Part shown: positions 17,039-24,951 of the stretch, one piece after another
Position numbering within the stretch: position 1 is the first letter of the stretch
How the letters are laid out: each line of letters begins with the position of its first letter
NCBI RefSeq assembly: GCF_900113615.1
Contig: NZ_FOPZ01000010.1
Coordinates: 35,191 to 99,190, forward strand
Reading direction: 5' to 3'
DNA: 64,000 nt
Source: Halorubrum aquaticum
GTDB taxonomy: Archaea > Halobacteriota > Halobacteria > Halobacteriales > Haloferacaceae
The notes under the pieces: generated by a model
The model's input: only the letters and a program-made list of their open reading frames with translations
Told to the model about the DNA's origin: nothing
Database searches by the model: none
Translations under genes and position numbers: made by a program

Positions 17039-17227
17039 CTACTCTCCCCAGTCCTCCTCGAGTTCGGGAGCCTCCTCCAGCGTGACGGGATCGAGCGAGA
17101 TGACCTCCAGTTCGGTCCCGGTGACCGGACTGTCGATTATCTCGCCGACCTCGACGTCGGCCGGAAGCTCGATCTCCTCGCCCGTGATCGGGTCCTCTGC
17201 CAGCACCGGGTCGGTATCGGTCGTCAT
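17039..17227 (-). CDS. argW: Amino-group carrier protein ArgW/LysW lacking cysteines
   Basis: A 62-residue acidic carrier that holds glutamate and its derivatives during arginine (or lysine) synthesis. It keeps the core IELPADVEVGEII and the C-terminal APELEEDWGE, whose last Glu is the attachment point in the family. Characterised LysW proteins carry two CPxCG-type zinc knuckles. Here both are remade: DPITG (D12, T15) and SPVTG (S33, T36), so no cysteine remains. The gene is short and complete and is followed at once by argX, so a sequence error is unlikely. It probably folds without zinc, stabilised by acidic residues and salt. Confidence 0.92.
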   Translation of the reverse strand: MTTDTDPVLAEDPITGEEIELPADVEVGEIIDSPVTGTELEVISLDPVTLEEAPELEEDWGE

Positions 17228-17244
17228 CGTGGGCGATACTCACC

Positions 17245-17290
17245 CCCGATAAAACATAAACCCTTCGGAAATATAATTTTGTTTACAAAA
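17245..17290 (-). promoter_or_regulatory. argW promoter and adjoining 14-bp palindrome
   Basis: On the minus strand, ATTATATTT (about 17269-17277) forms a TATA-like element with its centre about 45 bases upstream of the ATG at 17227. Immediately upstream is TTTTGT-TT-ACAAAA (17277-17290), a perfect inverted repeat in AT-rich sequence that stands out from the GC-rich surroundings. The palindrome touches the TATA/BRE position, a good place for a repressor or activator of arginine synthesis. The regulator is not identified in this window. Confidence 0.5.
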
Positions 17291-17444
17291 CATGGAGTCT
17301 CCTCTAACGGTGCGAAAAGCGATTTCAGCCGTCATGTGAAATCCGATGACAGATTCCAGTAATTAGTCGTCCCCTCGCGGGGACGGCGGCGATCGCGGCG
17401 GTCGCGGCGGCTGCTGAAACGTCGAGGCCGCGTCACGGGGCGAC

Positions 17445-18965
17445 TCACACATACGTCTCCACCTCCGTCTCCAGCCGATCGGTCGCGTCCGCGAGCGCGT
17501 CGCGTCGCGTGGCCACGACCTCCGCGTCGTCGTCGAGTTCGGCCCTGCTCGCCGCGAGCGCCTCGGCGACCGCGTCGGGGGCGGGCCCGCCGGTCGAATC
17601 GCGGCTCGCGACGCTCTCGGTCGGATCGAGCGCGGCCTCCACCTCCTCGCGGCTCACGTACGCCGAGAGGGGCTCACCCGTGATCTCCCGTGCGGCCTCG
17701 TCAACTTTTGCGGCCGCGGTCGCCGGGTCGTCGGCGTCGTCGATGCCCTCGGCGGCCGCTGCGACGATCTCGTGGGCGGTCCGGAAGGGCATGCCGCCGG
17801 TCGCGAGCAGGTCGGCGACGCCCGTCGCCGTCGAGAACCCGTCGCCGGCGGCCGCCGCGAGGTCCTCGACCGCCCAGTCGGCGGTCGCGACCGCGCCGGC
17901 GGCGACCTCGGTCGCCTCCCGCACGTCGTCGGCGATCTCGAACACGCTCGCGTGTGCGCGCTGGAGGTCGCGGTTGTACGCGCGAGGCAGCCCCTTCAGC
18001 AGCGAGAGCGTCCCCGTCGCCTCGCCGATCGCGTCGCCGGCGACGCCGCGGGTCAGCTCCAGCGTGTCGGGGTTCTTCTTCTGGGGCATGATCGAGGACG
18101 TGGACGAGTAGTCGTCCGACAGCTCGAGAAAGCCCTTGTTCGAGAAGAGGATCAGGTCCTCCGCGAGCCCCGACAGCGTCGTCGACAGCGTCGCACACGC
18201 GGTCGCCGCCTCCGCGAGGAAGTCGCGTGCGGAGGCGGCGTCCATCGAGTTGTGGACGAGTCCGTCGAACCCGAGCAGGTCGGCCGTGCGCTCGCGGTCG
18301 ACGTCGAAGGGCGTGCCCGCGAAGGCGGCCCCGCCGAGCGGCGAGCGGTTCGTCCGGTCGTACGCGCCGAGCAGGCGCTCGGTGTCACGACCGACCCCGC
18401 CCGCGTACGAGAGCAGGTAGTGGCCGACCGTCGTGGGCTGGGCGGGCTGGAGGTGGGTGTACCCGGGCATCACGGTCTCCGCGTGCTCGCTCGCGACGTC
18501 GAGGAGCGCCTCCCGCAGCGTCAGCGTCGCCTCGGCGACCGCGAGCAGGTCCTCGCGCAGGCGGTAGCGGATACACGTCGCCACCTCGTCGTTGCGCGAG
18601 CGCGCCGTGTGCATCCGGCCGCCGTCCGGTCCGACCCGGTCGATGACGGCCGTCTCGATCGCCTCGTGGACGTCCTCGCCGTCCGGGAGCGCGCCGTGTC
18701 CGGCGGCCTCCACGTCGTCGAGCGCGGCGAGGACCTCGCCGGCGACCGCGTCGTCGACGATCCCCTGCTCCGCGAGCATGACCACGTGCGCGCGGTCGAC
18801 CGCGAGATCCGCCGCGAAGATCGCCTCGTCGGCCGCCAGGCTCGAGAGGAACGCGCGGGCGGGGCCGCCGCTGAAGCGGTCGCGACGGACGGCGGTGCCG
18901 CCTTCCGCCGAGTCGTCCGCGTTCGCGACGGCGTCCGTCGCCGTGTCGGGATCGTCGTCGGTCAT
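17445..18965 (-). CDS. argH: Argininosuccinate lyase
   Basis: A 506-residue member of the fumarase/aspartase superfamily that splits argininosuccinate into arginine and fumarate. Signatures include HTARSRNDEVATCIRYRLRE, TVMPGYTHLQPAQPTTVGHYLLSYA and the catalytic loop SSIMPQKKNPDTLEL. The N-terminus has an acidic extension of roughly 25 residues before RDRFSGGPARAFLSSLAADE. The start codon at 18963-18965 directly abuts the argG stop (18966-18968), so the two are translated from one message. Confidence 0.95.
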   Translation of the reverse strand: MTDDDPDTATDAVANADDSAEGGTAVRRDRFSGGPARAFLSSLAADEAIFAADLAVDRAHVVMLAEQGIVDDAVAGEVLAALDDVEAAGHGALPDGEDVHEAIETAVIDRVGPDGGRMHTARSRNDEVATCIRYRLREDLLAVAEATLTLREALLDVASEHAETVMPGYTHLQPAQPTTVGHYLLSYAGGVGRDTERLLGAYDRTNRSPLGGAAFAGTPFDVDRERTADLLGFDGLVHNSMDAASARDFLAEAATACATLSTTLSGLAEDLILFSNKGFLELSDDYSSTSSIMPQKKNPDTLELTRGVAGDAIGEATGTLSLLKGLPRAYNRDLQRAHASVFEIADDVREATEVAAGAVATADWAVEDLAAAAGDGFSTATGVADLLATGGMPFRTAHEIVAAAAEGIDDADDPATAAAKVDEAAREITGEPLSAYVSREEVEAALDPTESVASRDSTGGPAPDAVAEALAASRAELDDDAEVVATRRDALADATDRLETEVETYV

Positions 18966-20213
18966 CTAGTTCCCGTCCGTCTCACCGGAGCCGTCGTCGG
19001 ACGCGGCACCGCCGTCCGTGGCGAGTTCGGGCTTCGAGACCGCCTTCTTCACGTCGTTGGCGAGGCGCTCCTGGAGCCCGTGGTACTTCGCGACGCCCGT
19101 GGCGTCCTCCTGGGCGATGCCGGCGACGTCCTCGGTGTTGAACGAGGCCATCTCCTCGGAGTAGACGGCGTACTCGGAGTCGCGGGCGACGACGCGGCAG
19201 TTGCCCCCGGAGACCTTGACCGTCGCGGTGCCGGTCACCACGTCCTGGGTCTCGTCGATGAAGGCGTCCAGCGCGTCGACGACGGGCGCGAAGACGAGCC
19301 CCTGGTAGGCCTTCTCGGACCACTCGTGTTCGATCCCCTTCTTGAACGAGCGCTCGTTCTTCGTGAGGACGAGGTCCTCCAGCGCCTGATGAGCCGTGAG
19401 CAGGACCGTCGCGGCCGGGTGCTCGTAGTTCTCGCGCACCTTGAGCCCGAGCATGCGGTCCTCCATCACGTCGGTGCGGCCGATCCCGAACTCGCCCGCG
19501 TACTCGTTGAGGTACTGGATGAGGGAAACGGGGTCCATCTCCTCGCCGTCGACGGCGACGGGGACGCCCTCCTCGAAGGCGACCTCGATGGTCGTCTCGC
19601 CCTCCGGCTCGGCGGTCCACTCGTAGATGTCCTCCGGCGGCTCGTAGTTCGGGTTCTCCAGCTTGCCGCCCTCGACCGCGCGCGACCAGATGTTCTCGTC
19701 GATGGACCAGACGCCGCCGTCGCCCGCCTCGACGGGCAGGTCCTTCTCGGCCGCGTACTCGATCTCCCACTCGCGGGTGAGCCCGAGCTCGCGGACGGGC
19801 GCGATCACTTCGAGGTCGGAGCCGCGCCAGACGGCCTCGAACCGGAGCTGGTCGTTGCCCTTGCCCGTACAGCCGTGGGCGATGGCGTCACAGCCCTGTT
19901 CCTCGGCGACGCCCAGAATGGCCTCGGCGATGACGGGGCGCGCGAGCGCGGTCCCGAGCGGGTAGCCCTGATAGGTCGCGTTCGCCTTCACCGCGTCGTA
20001 ACAGAGGTCGGCGAACTCCGCCTTCGCGTCGACGACGTGGAGGTCGAGTCCGAGCGCCTCCGCGGTCTCCTCCGCCTCGTCGAACTCGTCGGTCGGCTGG
20101 CCGACGTCGACGTTGACGCCGATGACCTCGTCATAGCCGTACTCCTCTTTCAGGATCGGAACGCAAACGGTCGTGTCGAGTCCCCCACTGAACGCGAGTG
20201 CAACGCTTGTCAT
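18966..20213 (-). CDS. argG: Argininosuccinate synthase
   Basis: A 415-residue ligase that condenses citrulline and aspartate with ATP. It begins MTSVALAFSGGLDTTVCVP, the PP-loop SGGLDT of the family, and continues with the citrulline/aspartate-binding regions AHGCTGKGNDQLRFE and ENIWSRAVEGGKLENP. The tail (DGGAASDDGSGETDGN) is low in complexity and acidic. It is first in the argG-argH pair. Its TATA element lies about 30 bases upstream of the ATG, predicting a leaderless or nearly leaderless message. Confidence 0.95.
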   Translation of the reverse strand: MTSVALAFSGGLDTTVCVPILKEEYGYDEVIGVNVDVGQPTDEFDEAEETAEALGLDLHVVDAKAEFADLCYDAVKANATYQGYPLGTALARPVIAEAILGVAEEQGCDAIAHGCTGKGNDQLRFEAVWRGSDLEVIAPVRELGLTREWEIEYAAEKDLPVEAGDGGVWSIDENIWSRAVEGGKLENPNYEPPEDIYEWTAEPEGETTIEVAFEEGVPVAVDGEEMDPVSLIQYLNEYAGEFGIGRTDVMEDRMLGLKVRENYEHPAATVLLTAHQALEDLVLTKNERSFKKGIEHEWSEKAYQGLVFAPVVDALDAFIDETQDVVTGTATVKVSGGNCRVVARDSEYAVYSEEMASFNTEDVAGIAQEDATGVAKYHGLQERLANDVKKAVSKPELATDGGAASDDGSGETDGN

Positions 20214-20230
20214 TACCGGAGTAGAACCGT

Positions 20231-20250
20231 CTTAACCCCTTAAATTCATC
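20231..20250 (-). promoter_or_regulatory. argG promoter (TATA region)
   Basis: The minus strand reads GATGAATTTAAGGGGTTAAG, with GAATTTAAGG a typical haloarchaeal TATA-like box centred near 20243, about 30 bases upstream of the argG ATG at 20213. That spacing implies transcription starting at or very near the start codon. Confidence 0.5.
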
Positions 20251-20636
20251 GGTTTAGATGTCGTAATGAACTGGGAGAGCCGACGCTGACGAGCGATATA
20301 GCGACGACTCTCCGGGACGAAACGGCGCGAACGCGACGAGTGAAACCTTCGGCCTCAGGGGGCCGGTCGTCGCGCCGCGCCGGAAGCCGGTCGCGGCGGT
20401 CGGACTGCTCGTCGCGGTCGCGGGGCTCGTCGTCGTCGGAAGAGCGTGGGGTCACGACGAGCCTCCGCGGTCATCACTAGGACGTAATCCCGCTTCGGCA
20501 TAAAAAGATTCCGCACTTCCGACGAGAACGGTCCTCGCCGAGGGTCCGCACGCGAACGGCTGCGACTCGACGACGAGTGCCGTCAAAGCCCCAGCCGCTC
20601 GGTACTATACAGTCAATTTTCCGGCGGAGAACACCG

Positions 20637-20803
20637 TCAAAGCCCCAATCGCGAGGACTCGGGGGCCTCGCGATTGCCCCTTTGAGTCCCACCCCACAGC
20701 ACAGCCCCGCACCTCACGCCTCCCCAGCCTCGTCGGTCGCCTCCGGCGACCGACTCCCTCGCGGGCCGGTCGCGGGCCGACGGCCCGCTCCCGGGCGCGC
20801 CAC
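20637..20803 (+). repeat. Structured intergenic repeat element, copy B
   Basis: It begins TCAAAGCCCCA. An outer pair TCAAA (20637-20641)/TTTGA (20681-20685) encloses a 9-bp stem (20648-20656 with 20666-20674). Then follow GTCCCACCCC and GCCTCCCCAGCCTCG, a 10-bp stem with loop TCC (20732-20741 with 20745-20754), TCCCTCGCG (20755-20763), a 7-bp stem with loop GAC (20772-20778 with 20782-20788), and the closing CGGGCGCGCCAC (20792-20803). The motif order is the same as in copy A, but every stem has a different sequence that still pairs. Confidence 0.7.
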
Positions 20804-20818
20804 TACAACGTGGCGTCC

Positions 20819-22156
20819 TCAGATCGCCTCTCGGTACGCCTCGAGCGTCGTCTCGACGTCCTCCTCCGTGTGCGCGTAGGAGGTGAACTGACACTCGAAC
20901 TGGTTGGCGGTGAGGAACACGCCGCGCTCCTTCATCTCCTGCCAGAACACCCGCTCCCAGCGGTCGGTGGCGGCGTTCGCGACGTCCGCGCCGGTCTTCG
21001 GACAGGCGTCGTAGCGGTCGCAGTCGGGGTTCTGCCGACACCCGCCCGCACAGCAGTCGTCGGGGTCGTCGGGCGCCTCGCGGGTGAACACCGTCTTGAA
21101 CATCGAGTCGGTGCCGACGACGGTGTACTCCGGGGCCCGCTCCGCGCAGATCTCCGTGATCCCCTCGCGGAGCTTCCGGCCGAGCCGGTTCACGTGTTCG
21201 TACACGTCGTTCTCGGCGGCGTACTCCAGAGTGGCCTTGCCCGCGGCCATCGTGACCGGATGCCCCGAGAACGTGCCCGACTGGAAGACGTCGCCCGCGG
21301 GCGTGAACCCCTCGATCACGTCGGCCCGGCCGCCGATCGCGCCGACCGGGAACCCCCCGCCGATTATCTTCCCGAAGGTCGTCACGTCCGGGGTGACGCC
21401 GAACTTCGACTGTGCGCAGCCGAGCCCGCCCACCCGGAATCCGGTGATCACCTCGTCGAAGACCAGGAGCGCGCCGTAGTCGTCACACAGGTCCCGGAGC
21501 GTCTCGTGGTAGCCGTCGACGGGCATGACGATCCCCGTGTTGGCGAGGATCGGCTCGACGAGGACGGCCGCGATGTCGTCGCCGTGCTCGGCGAACACCT
21601 CCTTCGCCGCCTCGGGGTCGTTGAACGGGACCGGGAGGGTGTGTTTCGCGAACTCCTCCGGGATCCCCGCCGTCGACGGACGGGGGTCCTCGGCGGACCC
21701 CTCCACGAGCGTCGACTCCTGTGCGCCGTGATACCCGCCCTGCATCACGACGACCTTGTCGCGGCCGGTGTGGCCGCGCGCCAGCCGCACCGCCGACACC
21801 GTCGCCTCCGTCCCCGAGTTGACGAACCGGATCGATTCGACGCTCGGGACGTGTCGCGCCACGAACTCGGCGTGTTCGACCTCGACCTCCGTCGGCGCGC
21901 CGTACATCGGCCCGGCCGCGACGTGCGACTGGATCGCCGCCTCGACCGGCTCGGGGAGGTCGTGACCGTACAGCAGGGGGCCGTACCCCATCACCCAGTC
22001 GACGTACCGGTTGCCGTCGGCGTCGATCACGTGGCCGCCGTCGCCGCGCTCGACGAAGAACGGGTGCGGCATCGTCGCCCGGACCGAGGAGTTGACCCCG
22101 CCCGGCATGACCGACAGCGCGCGGTCGTACAGCTCGCGGGAACGCTCGTGGTTCAT
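20819..22156 (-). CDS. hemL: Glutamate-1-semialdehyde 2,1-aminomutase
   Basis: A 445-residue PLP enzyme making 5-aminolevulinate for heme, siroheme and cobamide. It begins [27 protein letters not shown], the standard HemL start. The PLP lysine is in [18 protein letters not shown] and the cofactor Asp in [14 protein letters not shown]. Near the C-terminus, residues encoded around 20999-21062 form an insert with five cysteines ([18 protein letters not shown]). I recall similar inserts in other haloarchaeal HemL proteins, but their role is unknown; a metal site is possible. Confidence 0.93.
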   Translation of the reverse strand: MNHERSRELYDRALSVMPGGVNSSVRATMPHPFFVERGDGGHVIDADGNRYVDWVMGYGPLLYGHDLPEPVEAAIQSHVAAGPMYGAPTEVEVEHAEFVARHVPSVESIRFVNSGTEATVSAVRLARGHTGRDKVVVMQGGYHGAQESTLVEGSAEDPRPSTAGIPEEFAKHTLPVPFNDPEAAKEVFAEHGDDIAAVLVEPILANTGIVMPVDGYHETLRDLCDDYGALLVFDEVITGFRVGGLGCAQSKFGVTPDVTTFGKIIGGGFPVGAIGGRADVIEGFTPAGDVFQSGTFSGHPVTMAAGKATLEYAAENDVYEHVNRLGRKLREGITEICAERAPEYTVVGTDSMFKTVFTREAPDDPDDCCAGGCRQNPDCDRYDACPKTGADVANAATDRWERVFWQEMKERGVFLTANQFECQFTSYAHTEEDVETTLEAYREAI

Positions 22157-22234
22157 GTCCGGCGCTTCGAACGCCCCGTGGAAAGGTGTTACCGAGTCGG
22201 CTTCGGTCGCCTCGATCCCTCCGGCATCGGTCGG

Positions 22235-22690
22235 CTACATTCCGTCGTCGCTCCGGAGCATTATCGCGCCGCTGACGAGCATGAGCAGCGCGAGCACGGC
22301 CATCCCGAGGTCCCACGGCATCGCCGCGGTCATCGTCGCGTCGCCGCCCATGCTCCCCATCGTCCCGATTCCCCCGCCCATCGATCCGTCTGTCATTCCG
22401 CCGCCGTCCGTTCCGCCGCCGGTCGTCCCACCCGCCATGCCGGTCGCCAGCGCCGCCTGGTTCGCGAGCATGACGACCGCGTACGCGAGCATTAGCCCCC
22501 CGCTCGTCGCGTCGTCGAGGGGAACGGCCGGCGCGAGCAGGAGGGCACCGTGGACGACGACCACCGCTCCGAGCGCGAGCATGAGCCACGCGGTCAGCGT
22601 CGTTCGCGTCGCGCCGGCGGCGCTCGCGATCGAGTAGCCGCCGGAGGCGAACGCGATCGCCGCGCCGTACAGCCGAGTGTCCGAGACCAT
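22235..22690 (-). CDS. Four-helix membrane protein with Gly/Met-rich loop
   Basis: A 151-residue predicted integral membrane protein of unknown function. Hydrophobic segments lie at about residues 7-23, 30-52, 60-78 and 125-145. Between helices 3 and 4 is a low-complexity loop of Gly, Met, Thr and Asp (GTDGGGMTDGSMGGG and similar). The start is ATG 22690 (MVSDTRLYGAAIAFASGGYS); an alternative start four codons upstream adds MRPR. The Met/Gly loop resembles loops in some metal-binding membrane proteins, but no defined motif is present. Confidence 0.6.
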   Translation of the reverse strand: MVSDTRLYGAAIAFASGGYSIASAAGATRTTLTAWLMLALGAVVVVHGALLLAPAVPLDDATSGGLMLAYAVVMLANQAALATGMAGGTTGGGTDGGGMTDGSMGGGIGTMGSMGGDATMTAAMPWDLGMAVLALLMLVSGAIMLRSDDGM

Positions 22691-22784
22691 ACGCGGTCTC
22701 ACGACGCCGACAGCAAAAGGGTTGGTCGGTCGTGTGTCGGTTCCGCGAGGCGAGTCATCCCGCGAGGGGAATCGCCCTCGCCGA

Positions 22785-24473
22785 CTACACCGCCTCGGGA
22801 CCCGTCACGCCGGTCCGGACCTGAAGCGCGTCCTCGACGGGCAGGACGAACACCTTGCCGTCGCCCGGTTCGCCGGTCTCCGCGGCGTCGCGGATCGCCT
22901 CCGCGACCTCGTCGGCGGGGATGTCGGCGACGACGACGTCGACTTTCACCTTCTGGTGGAGGTCGACGGTGAACTCCTCGCCGCGCCACTGGCCGGTCTT
23001 GGCGGGCTGGGAGCCGCGACCGGAGACGTTCGTCACGGTGAGCGAGGGCGCGTTGATCTCCGCGAGCGCCTGTTTTATCGCGCCGAGCTTGTCGGGACGG
23101 ACGATCGCGGTGACCATCTTGATCTCCGTGCCGCCCTCCTCGCCGCCGTCGGCGCGCGGAGAGCCGTCCGCCGAGCGGGCGTCGCCGGCGGCGACCGTCC
23201 CCCCGTCGGTGCTGACGGTCGGCTTGCCGAACTCGGGGTACGTCTCCACGCCGTGTTCGCTGACGTCGAGGCCGTCGCGCTCGTGTTCCGGCGTGACGCG
23301 GGCCTGTCCGACCGCCTTGAACGCCCCGAAGACGGCGGCGGTCGCGGCGACCGTCCACACCGTGATGACGGCGACGCCGATCACCTGCGAGACGAGCAGG
23401 CTCGAGGAGAAGCCGTCGACGTGGACGAACGGCAGCGCGAGCACGCCGATGACGCCGGCGGAGCCGTGGACGGGGAACACCGCACAGACGTCGTCGATCT
23501 TCATCCGGTCGGAGGCGAACTCGAAGACGAGCGGGAGCTGGAGACCGCAGACGAGCGCGACCAGGATCGCTCCCCACCACGTGACGACGTTCGCGATGCC
23601 CGTCACGCCGACGAGCCCCGCGAGCAGGCCGTTCGCGACGTACAGCGTGTCGACCTTCTTCGTGGTGTACAGCGAGGCGATCGCCGCACCGGCACCGCCC
23701 GCGGCCATTCCGAGGGTCGTCGCCAGCGAGACCCGACCGACGGACGCGTAGCCGCCGAGGGCGAGCTCGCCGCCCTCGGTGACCGAGAACACGGTGGCGG
23801 TCGTGCCGACGTTGAACCCGTACCAGCCGAACGCCAAGACGAGCGTACCGAGCACCGCGAACGTCATCGAGTGTCCGGGAATGACGTTCGTGGAGCCGTC
23901 CTCACCGTAGCGGTCCATGCGCGGGCCGATCACGTACGCCGCGGTGAGACCGGCGATGCCGCCGACTCCGTGGACGATCATCCCGCCGGCGAAGTCGGTG
24001 AACCCGAGCCCGGCACCTCCGAGGAATCCGCCGCCCCAGGTGATGCCCGCGACGACCGGGTAGATGACCGCCGAGATGGCGACCGTGTACGCCACGTACG
24101 CGCGGAGCTTCGCGCGGCCGGCGACCGCGCCGGAGACGATGGTGGCCGCCGTCATCGCGAAGACGGCACCGAACAGCCAGCTGTTGACCCAGCTACCGTC
24201 GCCGAGAGCCGCGGCGGACGAGAAGCCGCCGCCGCCGGCGACTCCCTCGATCCCGAAGCCGACGAGGAAGTACACGAGGACGCCGACGCTCCACGTGAGC
24301 AGGTTCTTCGTGAGCTGGTTGGCGACGTTCTTCGCACGGACTTGTCCCGCCTCGAGCATCGCGAAGCCGGCGTGCATGAAGAAGATGAGGAAACACACCA
24401 CCGCGACCCACATCAGGTTCACCCCCTCCGCGAGCACGCTCGGATCGATGCTGGCGAGGACGCCGATCGTCAC
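22785..24473 (-). CDS. amt: Ammonium transporter fused to a P-II regulatory domain
   Basis: A 562-residue fusion. Residues about 15-410 are an Amt/Mep/Rh channel with eleven helices and signatures [36 protein letters not shown] and [13 protein letters not shown] (the pore histidine). A flexible linker of about 60 residues rich in Asp, Gly and Ser leads to a P-II (GlnB/GlnK) domain from about residue 447 ([20 protein letters not shown]). In the T-loop the usual uridylylated Tyr is replaced by Trp (GQWRGEEF). P-II blocks the channel when nitrogen is plentiful, so tethering would give built-in regulation. The start is a GTG at 24473 inside the stop of a 20-codon upstream frame. Confidence 0.93.
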   Translation of the reverse strand: MTIGVLASIDPSVLAEGVNLMWVAVVCFLIFFMHAGFAMLEAGQVRAKNVANQLTKNLLTWSVGVLVYFLVGFGIEGVAGGGGFSSAAALGDGSWVNSWLFGAVFAMTAATIVSGAVAGRAKLRAYVAYTVAISAVIYPVVAGITWGGGFLGGAGLGFTDFAGGMIVHGVGGIAGLTAAYVIGPRMDRYGEDGSTNVIPGHSMTFAVLGTLVLAFGWYGFNVGTTATVFSVTEGGELALGGYASVGRVSLATTLGMAAGGAGAAIASLYTTKKVDTLYVANGLLAGLVGVTGIANVVTWWGAILVALVCGLQLPLVFEFASDRMKIDDVCAVFPVHGSAGVIGVLALPFVHVDGFSSSLLVSQVIGVAVITVWTVAATAAVFGAFKAVGQARVTPEHERDGLDVSEHGVETYPEFGKPTVSTDGGTVAAGDARSADGSPRADGGEEGGTEIKMVTAIVRPDKLGAIKQALAEINAPSLTVTNVSGRGSQPAKTGQWRGEEFTVDLHQKVKVDVVVADIPADEVAEAIRDAAETGEPGDGKVFVLPVEDALQVRTGVTGPEAV

Positions 24474-24532
24474 GCCGAACGCACCTCAGTTGAACGTACG
24501 TCTACCACACGAGCCGTTTCATCTGCGTTCAT
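24470..24532 (-). CDS. Short upstream reading frame overlapping the amt start
   Basis: A 20-residue frame ([20 protein letters not shown]) starts with ATG at 24532 and ends TGA at 24470-24472, sharing bases with the amt GTG (GTGA). The TATA-like box lies about 38 bases upstream of this ATG, so ribosomes would meet it first. It could be a leader peptide that couples or gates amt translation, or a chance frame. No family is recognised. Confidence 0.35.
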   Translation of the reverse strand: MNADETARVVDVRSTEVRSA

Positions 24533-24951
24533 GTGTTGAATCACGTTTCCGGGTCGGGTATCACGAATATATAAACGTTTGAGTTGAGTTTCGAAAGAAA
24601 TCTCTTTAATAATACTGTCAGTGTCAAATATAAGGAGGACACTATGGTGTTTAAGGACGTATTCCAGCCGGTCGTTCGGCAATCGTTGCGAGGGAACTGA
24701 CCGAATATAGTATTGTTTTTCTAACTACTCTCGCGGGAACGGCGGCGATCGTCGGCCATCGCGCCGGGCGCGACCCCCTTTTGCGAATATTGCCGGCCGA
24801 GGAGTCGGCGTTGACGCGGGATATCCGTCGAGTCCGCGGATTACGGGCGATACACCCGATGTACGGAGAAGTTGACGTTCGTACACCGGCCGTCACGATC
24901 GGCCGGAACGAGAGCGTCGAGTGGCGGACTACGCGGAGCCGATCGCCGCGA
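24533..24951. other. AT-rich then GC-rich intergenic region upstream of amt
   Basis: The AT-rich part (24560-24725) holds the amt promoter and, on the plus strand, a strong AAGGAGG (24632-24638) five bases before an ATG at 24644 that opens an 18-codon frame ending at 24700. I regard this small frame as unproven. A 22-base sequence at 24730-24751 (CTCGCGGGAACGGCGGCGATCG) recurs with one mismatch at 17374-17395. From 24760 to 24951 I see no gene. Confidence 0.4.
24564..24575 (-). promoter_or_regulatory. amt promoter TATA element
   Basis: The minus strand reads TTTATATATTCG here, an excellent archaeal TATA box in an otherwise GC-rich area. A start about 25 bases downstream would fall near 24544, giving roughly a 12-base leader before the short upstream frame and about 70 bases before the amt GTG. 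Confidence 0.55.

Larger units (their letters stand above)
20214..20818. other. Intergenic region with argG promoter and repeat copies, no supported gene
   Basis: About 600 bases between divergent-looking argG and the hemL 3' end. It contains the argG promoter at its left, a lone 5' fragment of the repeat element (TCAAAGCCCCAGCCGCTCGG at 20583-20602) and the complete copy B at its right. A short plus-strand frame near 20385-20490 could encode a hydrophobic helix but has no clear start, and I do not call it. Confidence 0.55.

Noticed and set aside
20385..20490. Small hydrophobic plus-strand protein between argG and hemL
   Set aside because: A hydrophobic run can be read but no start codon with promoter or ribosome site is evident, and the frame is set by GC bias.
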